Shown: piece after piece, positions 1 to 9,700 of the stretch | How positions within the stretch are numbered: the first letter of the stretch is position 1 | Layout: each line of letters opens with the position of its first letter | Assembly: GCA_003242735.1 (NCBI GenBank) | Contig: QGVH01000002.1 | Coordinates: forward strand, 1-64,000 | Direction: 5' to 3' | DNA: 64,000 nucleotides | Origin: a bacterium | GTDB taxonomy: Bacteria > Gemmatimonadota > Gemmatimonadetes > Longimicrobiales > RSA9 | Translations under genes and position numbers: made by a program | Notes under the pieces: generated by a model | What the model saw: the letters and a program-made list of their open reading frames with translations, nothing else | Database searches by the model: none | Told to the model about the DNA's origin: nothing

Positions 1-519
1 GTCGTCGAGGGCACGGGCAGGGTGCGGCGCCGCATGGAGCTGCTGACGCAGGAGGTGGTAGCAGCCGTGCGGCGCGAGGTGAAGCGCACCGCGCTTGACA
101 TCCAGGGCCGCGCGCGCCGCAACCTGAACCGCGCCTCGCGCGGCAAGGGCCGACGGACGAGCGACACCGGCCGGCTGGCGAACAGCATCGCGATTGCCGA
201 GGAGCAGGACGGGCTCGACGCGCGCATCGGCACGAACCTCATATACGCGCGCGCCATCGAGTTCGGGTTCCCGCCCGGCTACCTCCAACGGATGCCGCCG
301 GTCGACGCGATCCAGGGATGGGTGCGGCGAAAGCTCGGCGTCAAAGACGCAAAGGAGGCGCGCTATATCGCGTTCGCCATCGCTCGGACGATCAAGCGCA
401 AGGGGACGAAGGCGCAGCCGTTCCTGTTCCCGGCCGCAGAGGCGGCCAAGCGGGGTTTCCGCAGGCGGCTTCGCAAGGCGGTGAGCGAGGCAATACAGCG
501 CGCGACGCGGTCCGCGTAG
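1..519 (+). CDS. HK97 gp10-like phage head-tail protein, 5' partial
   Basis: The reading frame is open from the first base, so the gene probably starts before the window; an internal GTG at 22 and an ATG at 34 are less likely starts. The product is small and very basic. It has the gp10 layout: an N-terminal helix rich in Arg and Glu, a TGRLANSI segment near the middle, then a GTNLIYARAIEFG stretch typical of the HK97 gp10 / minor capsid family, and a KAQPFLFPA motif near the C-terminus. In tailed phages this family helps join head and tail and sits just before a DUF3168 tail gene, as here. Function is inferred from family resemblance and order. No other phage genes lie downstream, because the next gene is cut at a CRISPR repeat. 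Confidence 0.7.
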   Translation, partial: VVEGTGRVRRRMELLTQEVVAAVRREVKRTALDIQGRARRNLNRASRGKGRRTSDTGRLANSIAIAEEQDGLDARIGTNLIYARAIEFGFPPGYLQRMPPVDAIQGWVRRKLGVKDAKEARYIAFAIARTIKRKGTKAQPFLFPAAEAAKRGFRRRLRKAVSEAIQRATRSA

Positions 520-529
520 GTGAGAGACG

Positions 530-763
530 ATGTACGCAGCGGACGCCGTACAGGCAGTGATCTACCAGGATCTCAACGGCGCGCTCCCGTGCCCGGTCTA
601 CGACGAGACGCCGCCCGGCGCGCCGATGCCATACGTCGTGCTCGGCGAATGGACGGACACGCCGGCAGACACGCACGACCTCGACGGCAGCGAGCTAACG
701 GTGACGATGCACGTGTGGAGCGACGCGCCGGGCACGCGCGCTTCAATGAGGCCGCGGATCTGA
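530..763 (+). pseudogene. DUF3168-like phage tail gene, truncated at a CRISPR repeat
   Basis: The ATG at 530 follows an AGGTGAGAG ribosome site and starts 11 bases after the gp10-like gene stops, the usual phage spacing. The first 70 residues read as a DUF3168 tail-completion protein: a VYDETPPGAPMPYVVLGE block and a TVTMHVWSDAPGTR block, which in family members sits near mid-protein. Full-length members are usually about 120-140 residues, so the C-terminal half is missing. The phage-like reading ends at base 739; the final codons to the stop at 761-763 are read from the CRISPR repeat that begins at 740. The gene therefore ends exactly where a leader-proximal spacer would begin. It may be an assembly chimera rather than a real pseudogene. 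Confidence 0.65.
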
Positions 764-774
764 GTCCGCGGAAT
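740..774 (-). CRISPR. Single type I-G CRISPR repeat next to the leader
   Basis: On the plus strand the element begins GCTTCAATGAG and contains a perfect 7-bp inverted repeat, CCGCGGA and TCCGCGG, around a 6-base loop, ending GAAT. This is the usual shape of a 35-36 base type I repeat. Read on the minus strand it ends ATTGAAGC, the form of a crRNA 5' handle, so the array would be transcribed leftward, away from cas2 and the leader at 775-968. Only one intact copy is present; the sequence to its left is phage-like coding DNA rather than alternating spacers and repeats. Exact boundaries are uncertain by one or two bases. Confidence 0.75.
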
Positions 775-968
775 CTGCCCGCCCCGGAACCCGTTGTGAG
801 GGCGGCATTTCGGGTAGGATTTGCGAGCGGTCCCCCGGTGGGACCGTTCGTGAGGCGGGTGTCGATGGTGACCATCACTCCCCAAACCCTTGCTGTGAAA
901 TAGCTTCGAGCACCTGCGGCCGGACGCGCATCACCCAGCCGCTCGATGAGCCCCTGTGGGACACCGGA
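775..968 (-). promoter_or_regulatory. Probable CRISPR leader region
   Basis: This gene-free stretch lies between the end of cas2 and the single repeat, on the side from which the repeat should be transcribed. It contains a perfect hairpin at 828-846 (CGGTCCC, loop CCGGT, GGGACCG). No clear -10/-35 pair was recognised. Leader assignment rests on position and repeat orientation only. Confidence 0.5.
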
Positions 969-1259
969 TCACACGACCAGTACTCGTGCGGACGGCGCGT
1001 ATGCCCTGCCGAGACACTCGATCCCGTTCTCGAGCGGCGAGGTTGCCGGGCCGAGGTCCACGATGAGGACCTGGTCCTCGACCGCATTGATCTCGCGACG
1101 CAATCGCGCCCGGAGCTGGGCGAGTTCGCGCTCGTTCAGGTCGCAGAGGAAGACGCTGTACTGTACGTGGTCGCCCTGGCCCTCCAACGCCTTGAAGACA
1201 GCGTTGCGGCGGCGATCGTCGGAGATGTCGTAAGACACAAGATAATGCCGGCGAGCCAC
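969..1259 (-). CDS. cas2: CRISPR-associated endoribonuclease/adaptation protein Cas2
   Basis: A 96-aa protein read from a GTG at 1259, giving VARRHYLVSYDIS at the N-terminus. The first beta strand carries the conserved Asp (residue 11) of the Cas2 ferredoxin-like fold, followed by the RRRNAVFKALEG helix and the QYSVFLCDL strand. Length is normal for Cas2. The frame is open further upstream, but that part overlaps the end of cas4-cas1 and shows no Cas2 similarity. It lies 17 bases downstream of cas4-cas1 on the same strand, and Cas2 forms the spacer-integration complex with Cas1. The array side is immediately downstream. Confidence 0.93.
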   Translation of the reverse strand: MARRHYLVSYDISDDRRRNAVFKALEGQGDHVQYSVFLCDLNERELAQLRARLRREINAVEDQVLIVDLGPATSPLENGIECLGRAYAPSARVLVV

Positions 1260-1276
1260 GGTGTCACGCCTATCCT

Positions 1277-3064
1277 TCAGCGAGTCGTGATGCCGAGGTA
1301 GACGGGTACATCCCCGCGCAACCAGCGCGAGAGGAGCCGCGCCTGGAGCCGGATCACCTGGCGCCACGAGCACCGGTAATCGAACACCGGGTGCGTCACC
1401 AGTTGGTTCAACCGGGCTTCATACGCCTTGAGGAATGCCTTCCGACCTGACGCTGTCAGCACGCAAGCGGCACCGGAGCGGAGGAAGTCGCCCGCAGTGA
1501 CCATACCCGTGTTGACGGCCGTGATGACGGCGCTGTCGACGATCAGAGGCCTGAACTCTTCCATGAGATCGAGCGCGAGGGCGGGGCGGCCGTGCCGCGG
1601 CTGGTGGAAGAGTCCCCACCACGGGTCCAGCCCCTCGGCGAGGAGGGCCACGGTGCACTCCTTTGTGAGGAGCGCATAACCGAAGGAGAGCAGTGCGTTG
1701 ACTGGGTCACGAGGCGGACGGCGGTTGCGCTCCTGGAAGGCCCACTCGGCGTCGAAGTCCCGGGGCCGGAGCATGGCGGAGAAGTTCTGGAAGTACAGGC
1801 TCGCGAGGTTGCCCTCGAGTCCGAGGATCTCGTCCACGCTGCTTGCGTGCTCGAGCTTCCGCAGGAAGGTCGCCATGCGCTCGATCGCTCCCGCGGGCTT
1901 GGGCTGTGCGTTGCGGTTGAGGAGCGTGCGCTGGTTGGCCCCCTTGGCCGCGATGATCGCACGAGCGAACTCCAACACGCGTCCGGGGTCGGCGGCCGCG
2001 CGGAACTGGGCTGCGCGATCGAAGGCATTGCGCAGCGTGATGCCATGGGTGATGCCATAGAACCAGTGGCCGGCCGAGAGGTGTACGATCGGCACGGCGG
2101 CCTCGCAGAGCAGATGGATCGCAGCCGCAGTAATCCCGACCCGGCCGCACAGCACGAGTTGACTCACGTCGCGCAGACGCACCCGTGCGAGCTCCTCACC
2201 TGCCTTTTCGATCACGAGCATTTCGCCGCGCTTGCCGACCATCGCCCCCTGCTCCTGGACGTAGAGCGGCAGGGCTTCATCGCGCGCTGGATAGAGGCGG
2301 CGTATCGGAGGATGTCCCGTCGTCGTCGGGTCTGGGGGAACGTGCCGGAGGGCGAGGGTCTCGTCCGGTAGGCAGATGGCGTTGAGAGAGCAGCCGCTGC
2401 ACTTGGGGCTGTCCTCAAGGGGGTCCGGTAGCACCGTGGAGCGTGCAGCGGTGCGCGCCGCCTCGATGTAGCGGAGCGTGCGTGCCTCGAGCTCGGGCGT
2501 GAACGGCACGTCGACGCGGGTCTTGGAGCCCTCGTAGTACAGGACGCCGTGGTCGCAGCGGTAGCCGTGCTCACGGAGGAGCAGTCCCTGAGCCATGAGC
2601 TGGACGCGCTCGGGCTCCCAACTCCGCTCCGGGTTGTTGGGCACACGGCCTCGCTTGGTGTCGACGGGGACGGCCTCGTCTCCTGCGGTGGAGACCAGAT
2701 CGAGCCTGGCGACGATGCCTAGACGGGTCGAGCCGAGAGTGACGGAGCGGGTGATCGTCGGGCGTTCATCGCCGCCACCGTCGGTATCCGGGGGCTCCTT
2801 GGCGCTCTCCTTGACATCGGCCGTCTCGGGATCCGGCAGGACATGGTCGAGCTTGTCTACGCGGCGGTGCGCATCCTTGCCCTCGATGGTATAGACGTTG
2901 TCCTCCCACCGCCCTTCGACGTACATCAGGTGGAAGAGCCGCGGACAGTAGACGAACTCGTTGAGCATCCGAACCGGAAGGAGATCGGGGGCGTCTTCGC
3001 CAGAGCGGTCTCCCGCGAGCTCGGGCGGTGCGACGATTGTCGCAGGCGTAGCGATCGAGTCCAT
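1277..3064 (-). CDS. cas4-cas1: Cas4-Cas1 fusion (spacer acquisition)
   Basis: A 595-aa fusion characteristic of type I-G loci. The ATG at 3064 was chosen because AGAGGAG precedes it; the frame stays open to 3166 without recognisable content. The N-terminal part (about 1-245) is Cas4: Cys40 in FVYCPRLF, a PVDTKRG nuclease strand, and a CSGCSLNAIC cluster that with Cys40 would bind an iron-sulfur centre. The C-terminal part (about 265-595) is Cas1: the GITAAAIHLLCEAAVP core, a conserved Glu in LGLEGNLASLYF, and His/Asp/Glu positions in GLFHQPRHG and ALDLMEEFRPL that match the metal site. Cas4 trims and orients prespacers by PAM, and Cas1 with Cas2 integrates them. It is transcribed divergently from the effector operon and followed closely by cas2. 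Confidence 0.93.
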   Translation of the reverse strand: MDSIATPATIVAPPELAGDRSGEDAPDLLPVRMLNEFVYCPRLFHLMYVEGRWEDNVYTIEGKDAHRRVDKLDHVLPDPETADVKESAKEPPDTDGGGDERPTITRSVTLGSTRLGIVARLDLVSTAGDEAVPVDTKRGRVPNNPERSWEPERVQLMAQGLLLREHGYRCDHGVLYYEGSKTRVDVPFTPELEARTLRYIEAARTAARSTVLPDPLEDSPKCSGCSLNAICLPDETLALRHVPPDPTTTGHPPIRRLYPARDEALPLYVQEQGAMVGKRGEMLVIEKAGEELARVRLRDVSQLVLCGRVGITAAAIHLLCEAAVPIVHLSAGHWFYGITHGITLRNAFDRAAQFRAAADPGRVLEFARAIIAAKGANQRTLLNRNAQPKPAGAIERMATFLRKLEHASSVDEILGLEGNLASLYFQNFSAMLRPRDFDAEWAFQERNRRPPRDPVNALLSFGYALLTKECTVALLAEGLDPWWGLFHQPRHGRPALALDLMEEFRPLIVDSAVITAVNTGMVTAGDFLRSGAACVLTASGRKAFLKAYEARLNQLVTHPVFDYRCSWRQVIRLQARLLSRWLRGDVPVYLGITTR

Positions 3065-3889
3065 GGCTCCTCTGCGTGGCGAATGGTTCTGCAAGCCAGA
3101 GAGCAGAACGCGACAGACGACGGGCATGCGAGAGTCGCGCGACGGGAAGGCGTGAGGCGGAATCACCGGGGGAGAGTGAGGCGTGCGCAGGCTGTGGGTG
3201 GCATGCCGCCGGCGCAGACGGGAGCGGACCGCGCCTCAGCGCCTATCGAACAAACTGTTTGCACGACGCCTCGAGGTCAAGGCCTCGAGGTCAAGTCTGT
3301 ACCGGTCCGTCGGTGCGGGCCGAATCCGGCCGACGTGCCTCCGTTTCCGGAAACGCTCGGGTCCGAATGGCCCCCCAACGCGTTCCACCGGCCGCCGGGG
3401 CGAGAGCACTCGGGAGGCGATGTATTGGCAAGTCAACGAAGCCGGCGCATATTGAAAAGAGTTCAGCGGAGGCGTGGCCACGCCTTGCGCGTCCCGCCGG
3501 AGCACCGCTGGCGTGGCAGGAGGTTGGCGCAACTGACTCAGGGGTCGGCCCGCCGCAGCTCGACTCTCTTTTCGAGCGAGAAGAATCTGGAAACAGCTGA
3601 AAATGCGACGGGCCTCCCGACCCAATTCTCGATTGGCCCGAGCGCTCCGTCTCAGGGTCGGGACGGGCAATTCACGGCCGGTCTTGGAGACCAACAGACT
3701 TGGCGTACGCCGCTGCCGGACCGCATCTGGCTCTCTCTACCCGGACGTGTCGGGACCGCACAGACGATGACCGATCCTGCGTCCCGCGGTCTGACTGTCA
3801 GAGTCCGTCCATACATTCCTTGATTTGAGGCGCCCGAATCATCGGGAGATTGCGCCGTTCAACCGCATGTCACAGACCCGGAGGATCAC
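3065..3889. other. 825-bp gene-free interval between divergent cas operons
   Basis: No protein with family resemblance was found in any frame. The interval should hold the promoters of cas4-cas1-cas2 (left) and csb1-csb2-cas3 (right). Visible structure: a 14-bp tandem duplication at 3268-3295, a perfect 16-bp palindrome AGGCGTGGCCACGCCT at 3470-3485, an 11-base inverted repeat CTGACTGTCAG at 3791-3801, and a small hairpin CCCGA/TCGGG at 3833-3846 upstream of csb1. The palindromes could be operators, but no regulator is encoded nearby. No CRISPR repeat copy was recognised here. Confidence 0.6.
3268..3295. repeat. Tandem 14-bp direct repeat, two copies
   Basis: The unit GCCTCGAGGTCAAG occurs twice head to tail (3268-3281 and 3282-3295) without a mismatch. 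Each unit holds the palindromic core CCTCGAGG. It lies about 200 bp upstream of the cas4-cas1 start. Confidence 0.8.
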
Positions 3890-5131
3890 ATGGCCGAGCC
3901 GCTGACCCTGGAGGACCTCGAGCGCGCGGTGTCGGGGCGCGCCGCCGCGATCCGCTGTCGTCGGACTCTGGAGCCCGCCGGCGGGCCGGGAGACAAGGTG
4001 TTCCCGCCGACCTACGCAGGAGCCAAGTACGCCCTGGAGAGGCGACGAGTCCGGCGCAACGGCACCGAGGAGGTCGTCGACTGCGTTCTTCTGGACTCTG
4101 TCCAGTCCCAGGCGAACCGGATCGAGGAGGCTCTACAGAACGCTGTCGATCGCGGTGTCATTCAGATTCCCGTGATCGAGGTCGATTTCTCCGTCGTCGA
4201 CCCGACGGGCAACCGCGAGGACGACGAACGGCAGGGTCGTCTCCTCGACCCGATCGGCAAGGTGACGAGCCTCCAGGTCCCGCACCGGCTGGCTGACGCC
4301 ATCCTCCGGGACAGTCTGCTCAATGGTGTGCCGTTCCGGGAGTCTGAGGTCGGTCAAGCCATCGACACGGCGAGCACCCGCAACGCCACGCCGCTCTACC
4401 AGCTCTGTCCAACGGCGCTCGTTCTCGGCATGTGGGACTCCACCGGCCCGAAGGGTGGACTCGGTGCGAAATTCCCGCGCGCACTGGTCTCAGAAATCGT
4501 CGGGATCGATGCGACGGTGATCGACTTCAACCGCGGGATCCGCCGCGACCCCCTCGGGATTCGCGCGGCTGCGCGCGTGATCAAGACCTCGCTTCGGAGC
4601 TGGAAGGTCGCAGACGATCCAAAGGCGAAGGAGGCGATCTCGCCGGCCGAGATCAACCACAGCAACGTGCCCTTCGGGGGCAAGCCGGAGGACAACGGCG
4701 GCGTCACGATCAGCTACGCAGAGCAGACGATCACGCTGTCGCTCGTCGGTCTCCGACGACTCCGGTTCCCTCTGAACGGCCGGTATGACAATCGAGTGGA
4801 CGACGCAGCTCGAACGGTCCTCGCCGCCCTGGCGCTGTGCGGCGCGACACTGGCGGCCGAGGAGGGCTATGACCTACGTTCGCGTTGCCTCCTCTGGCCG
4901 ACGGGCCCGATGATCTGGGAGGTGCTCGACCGACCCGGCGAGACGCCCGAACGCTTCGTCCTGGACGCGAATTCCGCGGTCGCACTGTTCAACGCTGCCG
5001 TGAGCCGAGCAGAATCCCTCGGACTCTCGTGGCGTAAGGAGCCGCTCCGGCTCGATCCCTCACCGCAACTCGTGGATTTGGTTCGAACGAGCCAGGAGAT
5101 CGCGGCGACCGAGGGAACGGAGGCGGAGTAA
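3890..5131 (+). CDS. csb1: Type I-G Cascade backbone protein Csb1 (Cas7 family)
   Basis: A 413-aa protein starting at an ATG behind GGAGG. It has Csb1 (GSU0053) signatures: DSVQSQANR at residues 69-77, LYQLCPTALVLGMWDSTG in the middle, and an EINHSNVPF motif. Csb1 is the Cas7-type RAMP subunit that polymerises along the crRNA spacer in the type I-G effector. It is the first gene of the effector operon, and its stop overlaps the start of csb2 by one base (TAATG), which suggests coupled translation. Length matches the family and the frame looks intact. Confidence 0.9.
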   Translation: MAEPLTLEDLERAVSGRAAAIRCRRTLEPAGGPGDKVFPPTYAGAKYALERRRVRRNGTEEVVDCVLLDSVQSQANRIEEALQNAVDRGVIQIPVIEVDFSVVDPTGNREDDERQGRLLDPIGKVTSLQVPHRLADAILRDSLLNGVPFRESEVGQAIDTASTRNATPLYQLCPTALVLGMWDSTGPKGGLGAKFPRALVSEIVGIDATVIDFNRGIRRDPLGIRAAARVIKTSLRSWKVADDPKAKEAISPAEINHSNVPFGGKPEDNGGVTISYAEQTITLSLVGLRRLRFPLNGRYDNRVDDAARTVLAALALCGATLAAEEGYDLRSRCLLWPTGPMIWEVLDRPGETPERFVLDANSAVALFNAAVSRAESLGLSWRKEPLRLDPSPQLVDLVRTSQEIAATEGTEAE

Positions 5132-6726
5132 TGCTCGCTCTCGGGATCCGCTACCTCACAGGGTACGCGGTGGCCACGGATCCCTCGGACCGTACTCGGG
5201 CGGAGTGGCCACCTCACCCTGGCCGGGTGTTCATGGCCCTTGCCGATGCCTACTTCGAGACGGGCGAGGATGTCCGTGAGCGCCAGGCGCTGGAATGGCT
5301 CGAGGCGCTCCCCTCGCCACTCGTCACGGCCTCCGACGCAGATGCGCGCCGCGTCGTCACGCATTACGTGCCGGTCAACGACAGGTCCATTGCGGGTAAG
5401 GCCTTCCTGCAGTCCGCTCCCGCAATCGCGCGCATCAAACAACCTCGCACCTTCCCGCGCGTCCGTCCGGTGGACGACACCGTCTGGTTCATCTGGCCGG
5501 ATGCGGATCCGCCAGAGGCGGTTCGCGATGCCCTGGAATCGCTCTGCCGCAAGGTCGTTCGCGTCGGGCATTCGTCCTCGCTGGTGCAGGTCTGGGTCAC
5601 GCAGGAGATCCAAGGCATTGTACCACGCTGGATCCCGGAGGATGACGCGCCCGAGATCCGCATGCGGGTCGCCAGTCCCGGGACGCTCGCAATGCTCCGC
5701 GAACGCTACAACGCAGCGGCGATCGAAACCTTCTTCGAGCTGGATGCCCGCATCCGTTCCTCGCGAGGAAAAGACCAGAAGGAAGCCAAGGCCGCGTTTC
5801 GAGAGGCGTTCGGGCGGGAATGGAGGCGCGGCATCGCGCCGCCCGAACGCCTGCGCCCGGTCCTCGGCTTGTGGCAGGGCTACCGCCGCGTCGAGAGAGA
5901 GGAGGACAGTCCCCCCCATGGGACCGTCTTCGACCCAACGCTCACCGTGCTGCGTCTGGAGCCCACCGATGAGGCGTTCGGTGGTCGACTCGATCTCACG
6001 ACGACACTGCGCCTGACCAACGTGCTGCGGGCGGCCCTGATGAACCGTGCGACGGAGCTCGGTCTCGATCCGGTTCCCGAGATCATCACCGGCCACTACC
6101 CGGATGGACAGCCTCTCGACCGTCCGCACGCCGCCTTCATACCGCTGGCGTTCGTTGGTCACGAGCATGCCGGTGGACACCTCCTCGGCCTGGCGTTGGT
6201 GCTCCCGCGGAGCGCGTACTGGCCCGGCCATGCGGTCGAGCGGCGCCAGGTGCTCACAGCACTCGCGCGGATCCAGACGCTGAAGCTGGGGCGGCTCGGC
6301 GTCTGGCGTCTCGTGCCGGAGGTGCGGGAGTCACCGGCCTACAATCTCACGCCGGAGGCCTGGACGGGGGGGCGCCACGGCGCACGCGTGTGGGGAACCG
6401 TGACGCCGATTGTTCTCGACCGTCACCCGAAAGCGGAATCGCGCCGAGAGTACTACGAGGAAGTGGCAGCCGTCATCCGGCAGAGTTGCGAGCGCATCGG
6501 ATTGCCGAGCCCGCTTTCCGTGACGACGGGACCGGTGTCCCCCCATCTCGGCGTACCGGCGAGTCGCGAGTTCCCCCGGCTGCAGCGTAAGGACGGGAGC
6601 GAGCAGCGACACACGCACGCGACCATCGTCTTCCCGGAGCCGGTCGTGGGGCCGGTTTTGCTCGGCGCCGGCCGCTATCGTGGCTACGGGCTCTGCCGCC
6701 CGCTGCGAGAAGGAGGGGCATCATGA
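5131..6726 (+). CDS. csb2: Type I-G Csb2 (Cas5-Cas6 type subunit)
   Basis: A 531-aa Csb2 (GSU0054) protein. The N-terminal part has the Cas5-like RAMP start with AEWPPHPGRVFMAL at residues 25-38. The C-terminal part has a THATIVFPEPV strand followed by a glycine-rich GAGRYRGYG loop at about 512-520, as in Cas6-type RAMP folds. In studied I-G systems Csb2 processes pre-crRNA and caps the complex at the handle. The single repeat at 740-774, with its strong hairpin and ATTGAAGC 3' end, is a plausible substrate. It overlaps csb1 by one base and cas3 by four (ATGA). Confidence 0.88.
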   Translation: MLALGIRYLTGYAVATDPSDRTRAEWPPHPGRVFMALADAYFETGEDVRERQALEWLEALPSPLVTASDADARRVVTHYVPVNDRSIAGKAFLQSAPAIARIKQPRTFPRVRPVDDTVWFIWPDADPPEAVRDALESLCRKVVRVGHSSSLVQVWVTQEIQGIVPRWIPEDDAPEIRMRVASPGTLAMLRERYNAAAIETFFELDARIRSSRGKDQKEAKAAFREAFGREWRRGIAPPERLRPVLGLWQGYRRVEREEDSPPHGTVFDPTLTVLRLEPTDEAFGGRLDLTTTLRLTNVLRAALMNRATELGLDPVPEIITGHYPDGQPLDRPHAAFIPLAFVGHEHAGGHLLGLALVLPRSAYWPGHAVERRQVLTALARIQTLKLGRLGVWRLVPEVRESPAYNLTPEAWTGGRHGARVWGTVTPIVLDRHPKAESRREYYEEVAAVIRQSCERIGLPSPLSVTTGPVSPHLGVPASREFPRLQRKDGSEQRHTHATIVFPEPVVGPVLLGAGRYRGYGLCRPLREGGAS

Positions 6727-9700
6727 AGCCCGATCTCGGCCCGGAACACTTCGACGCGTTCTACCACGAGCTGCACGGCTATGCGCCGTTCCCGTGGCAG
6801 CGGATGCTGGCCGAACGGGTGACCACGGGGGAGTGGCCCGCATGCATCGACCTGCCCACGGCGAGCGGAAAGACCGCGTGCATCGACATCGCGGTATTCG
6901 CTCTCGCCTGTCAGGCGGACCGGCCGATCGGGGAGCGGACGGCGCCGCGACGCATCTTCTTCGTCGTCGACCGGAGGATCGTGGTCGACGAGGCGTTCTC
7001 GCGTGCGCGCCGGATTGCACGGAGACTCGCTGGAGCGCGGGAGGGGGTGCTGCGCGTCGTCGCCGACCGCCTCCGCTCGTTGTCCGCGGCGGCAGAGAAT
7101 GAGCCACCGCTCATCGTCACGCGCATGCGCGGCGGCATTGCGCTCGACGATGGATGGGTCCGCGATCCCTCGCGACCGGCGGTCATCACGTCCACCGTCG
7201 ACCAGGTGGGCTCACGCCTCCTGTTCCGCGGCTACGGGCGCAGCCCGCGCGTCGCGGCGATCGACGCCGGACTCGTCGGCAACGATGCACTGATCATCCT
7301 CGACGAGGCGCACTGTGCCGTGCCGTTCTGGCGAACTCTGGCGGCGATCCAGGAGTATCGCGCCGCCCGGTGGGCCGAGGAGGCGGTCGTTAGCCCGTTC
7401 CGCGCTGTCGTCATGTCCGCGACACCGCCGGAAGGCGCCGACGTCGCAGCCGTATTCCCCAGCGCTGGTGAACGCGACCGAGCCCTCGAGGCGGAGCCAC
7501 TCCAGAAGCGAATCCGAGCCGTTAAGCGCACGGAACTCGCACTCGCCCGCGCGCCGAGAAAGCCGCCGAAAGGGGAGCCCGGGCTGCGGGGCGATGGGCT
7601 CTCCGATGACCCGTTGGTCCTCGATGCTGCCGATCGAGCGCTGCGAGCTGCGGCGGAAGGGCCGCGGCGCATCGCCGTCATGGTCAACCGGGTGGCAACG
7701 GCTCGCGCGATCTGGAAACAGCTCCTGTCGGAGGTTCGCTCCGAGGGCAACCTCGCAGCGGCCGATGTCGTCCTCATGACAGGCCGGATGCGGCCCTTCG
7801 ATCGCGACCGGATCGTTCGACGCTGGGAGAGACTCCTCGCAGCGAGAGAGAGCCAGCAGACCCTCGAGCGGCCGGTCATTCTCGTCACGACGCAGTGCCT
7901 CGAGGTCGGCGCCGACTTCAGCTTCGATGTGCTGATCACGGAGTGCGCGAGCCTCGACGCACTCCGCCAGCGCTTCGGCCGCCTCGATCGCCTGGGCGTC
8001 GGGCAACAAACCGAGGCCGTCATCCTGATCCGAAAAGGGCAGCTGAAGGGCGACGATCCGATCTACGGGAACGCCCTCGCCGCGACGTGGAACTGGTTGT
8101 CGGAGCACGCAGAAGTCGATGACCGCGGCAGGCGGTGGATCGACATGGGGATCGCGGGGCTGGAAGCCCTCCTCCCGGCCGACCCGTCAGAGCGTCGGGA
8201 GCTCCTCGCCCGACTCTCCGCTCCGGCACCCAACGCACCGGTCTTGCTCCCGGCGCACCTCGACCTGTGGGTCCAGACGTCACCACGTCCTCGGCCGGAC
8301 CCGGACATTGCGCGTTTCCTGCACGGCCCGAAACGGGGTGAGCCCGAGGTGGCCGTGGTGCTCCGGAACGATCTGCCGGCCACACCCGAGCGAGACGGAG
8401 AGGACGGCATCCACCCGTGGATCCAGGCCGTGAGCCTCCTCCCGCCCACGACGCCGGAGGCGTTCTCCGTCCCGCTGAGGCTGGTTCGGCGATGGATGAT
8501 GGCGGGCGAGGGGGGCGCGGAGGGGCTGATGGACGTCGAGGGCGCGCCGATCGGTGGAGATGATCCCGAGCCGAGCGGCCCCCGGCGCCATGTCGTCCTG
8601 TGGCGGGGCCGTGACCGGAGTCTCGTGACCTCCGACCCGGCAACGGTGCGGCCGGGCGACATCGTCATCGTTCCCGGGCTCGATCGCGTCCCCGAGGTCT
8701 TCGGAGACGCGGGGGAAGACGAGGACGGACGTCCGACCGCCGACATTGCAGAGGCGGCCTTCCAACAGGCGCGCGGACGCGCCGTGCTGCGCGTACACCG
8801 TCGTACGCTCGGCCCGTGGCAGGACGATCCATGCGTGCAGGCGTTGCTCGATTGGGCCGAGGAGCCGGACCGCGAGACGGAGCCGGGCGATCTCGACGAG
8901 ATCCTGCGCCGGCTCGCGGGCGAACCCGAGAACGGCGAGTCGAGGCCGCTCCCGACGTGGTTGCGCACAGCGGCTCGGGTCCTGGCCGGCGGCTGCGAGA
9001 TCGCGCCGAATCCGTGCGGCGGCTACGTCCTCTCGAGCCGGACGCCGATCCCTGTCGAGGGCGAGATCGAGCCCGAGCAGGACGCCTTCGCGGATGACGA
9101 TGACCTCTGGTCCGAGGCACCAGGCGCGATTTCGCTCACGCGGCACCTCGAAGACGTCGCGGAGGTCGCCCGCACCTACGCCGACCGCTGCCTGCCCGAG
9201 CGACTCGTCGCTCCCGTGGTACGGGCGGCCGAGCTCCACGACATCGGCAAGGTCGATCCCCGCTTCCAGCAAGTGCTGCACGGCGGCAACCTGCTGGCCT
9301 CGCTGGCCGAGCCCGAGCCGCTGGCGAAATCCGCAGACCTGCCGACTTCGCAACGGGCGCGGCAACGCGCGTACGAGCTGGCCGGACTGCCACGCGGATT
9401 CCGGCACGAGGCCCTCTCGGTCCAGCTCGCCGAACGGTTCTTCGACCTGCCCGAGGACCCGGCCGCGCGCGATCTCGTGCTCCACCTCATCGCTACGCAC
9501 CACGGCTATGCTCGGCCGTTTGCACCGGTGGTCGTCGACACCGATCCGCCGGCGATCGTGGCGCAGGTCGGCACGGCGGCCGTCGCGGTCGAGGGCGATC
9601 AGCGGCACGGCTGGCCTGCCGCACACCACCTGTCCAGTGGCAGCGCCGACCGATTCGGCCGCGTCATCCGTCGCTACGGCTGGTGGGGCGCCGCCTTCCT

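Noticed and set aside
1-1000. A multi-spacer CRISPR array
   Set aside because: Only one intact repeat is visible; no second copy occurs at spacer distance on either side, so an array cannot be claimed.
3076-3600. Possible small gene in the gap between the cas operons
   Set aside because: The frame has no ribosome site, random-looking Arg/Ser/Pro-rich composition and no similarity to known Cas accessory or regulatory proteins.
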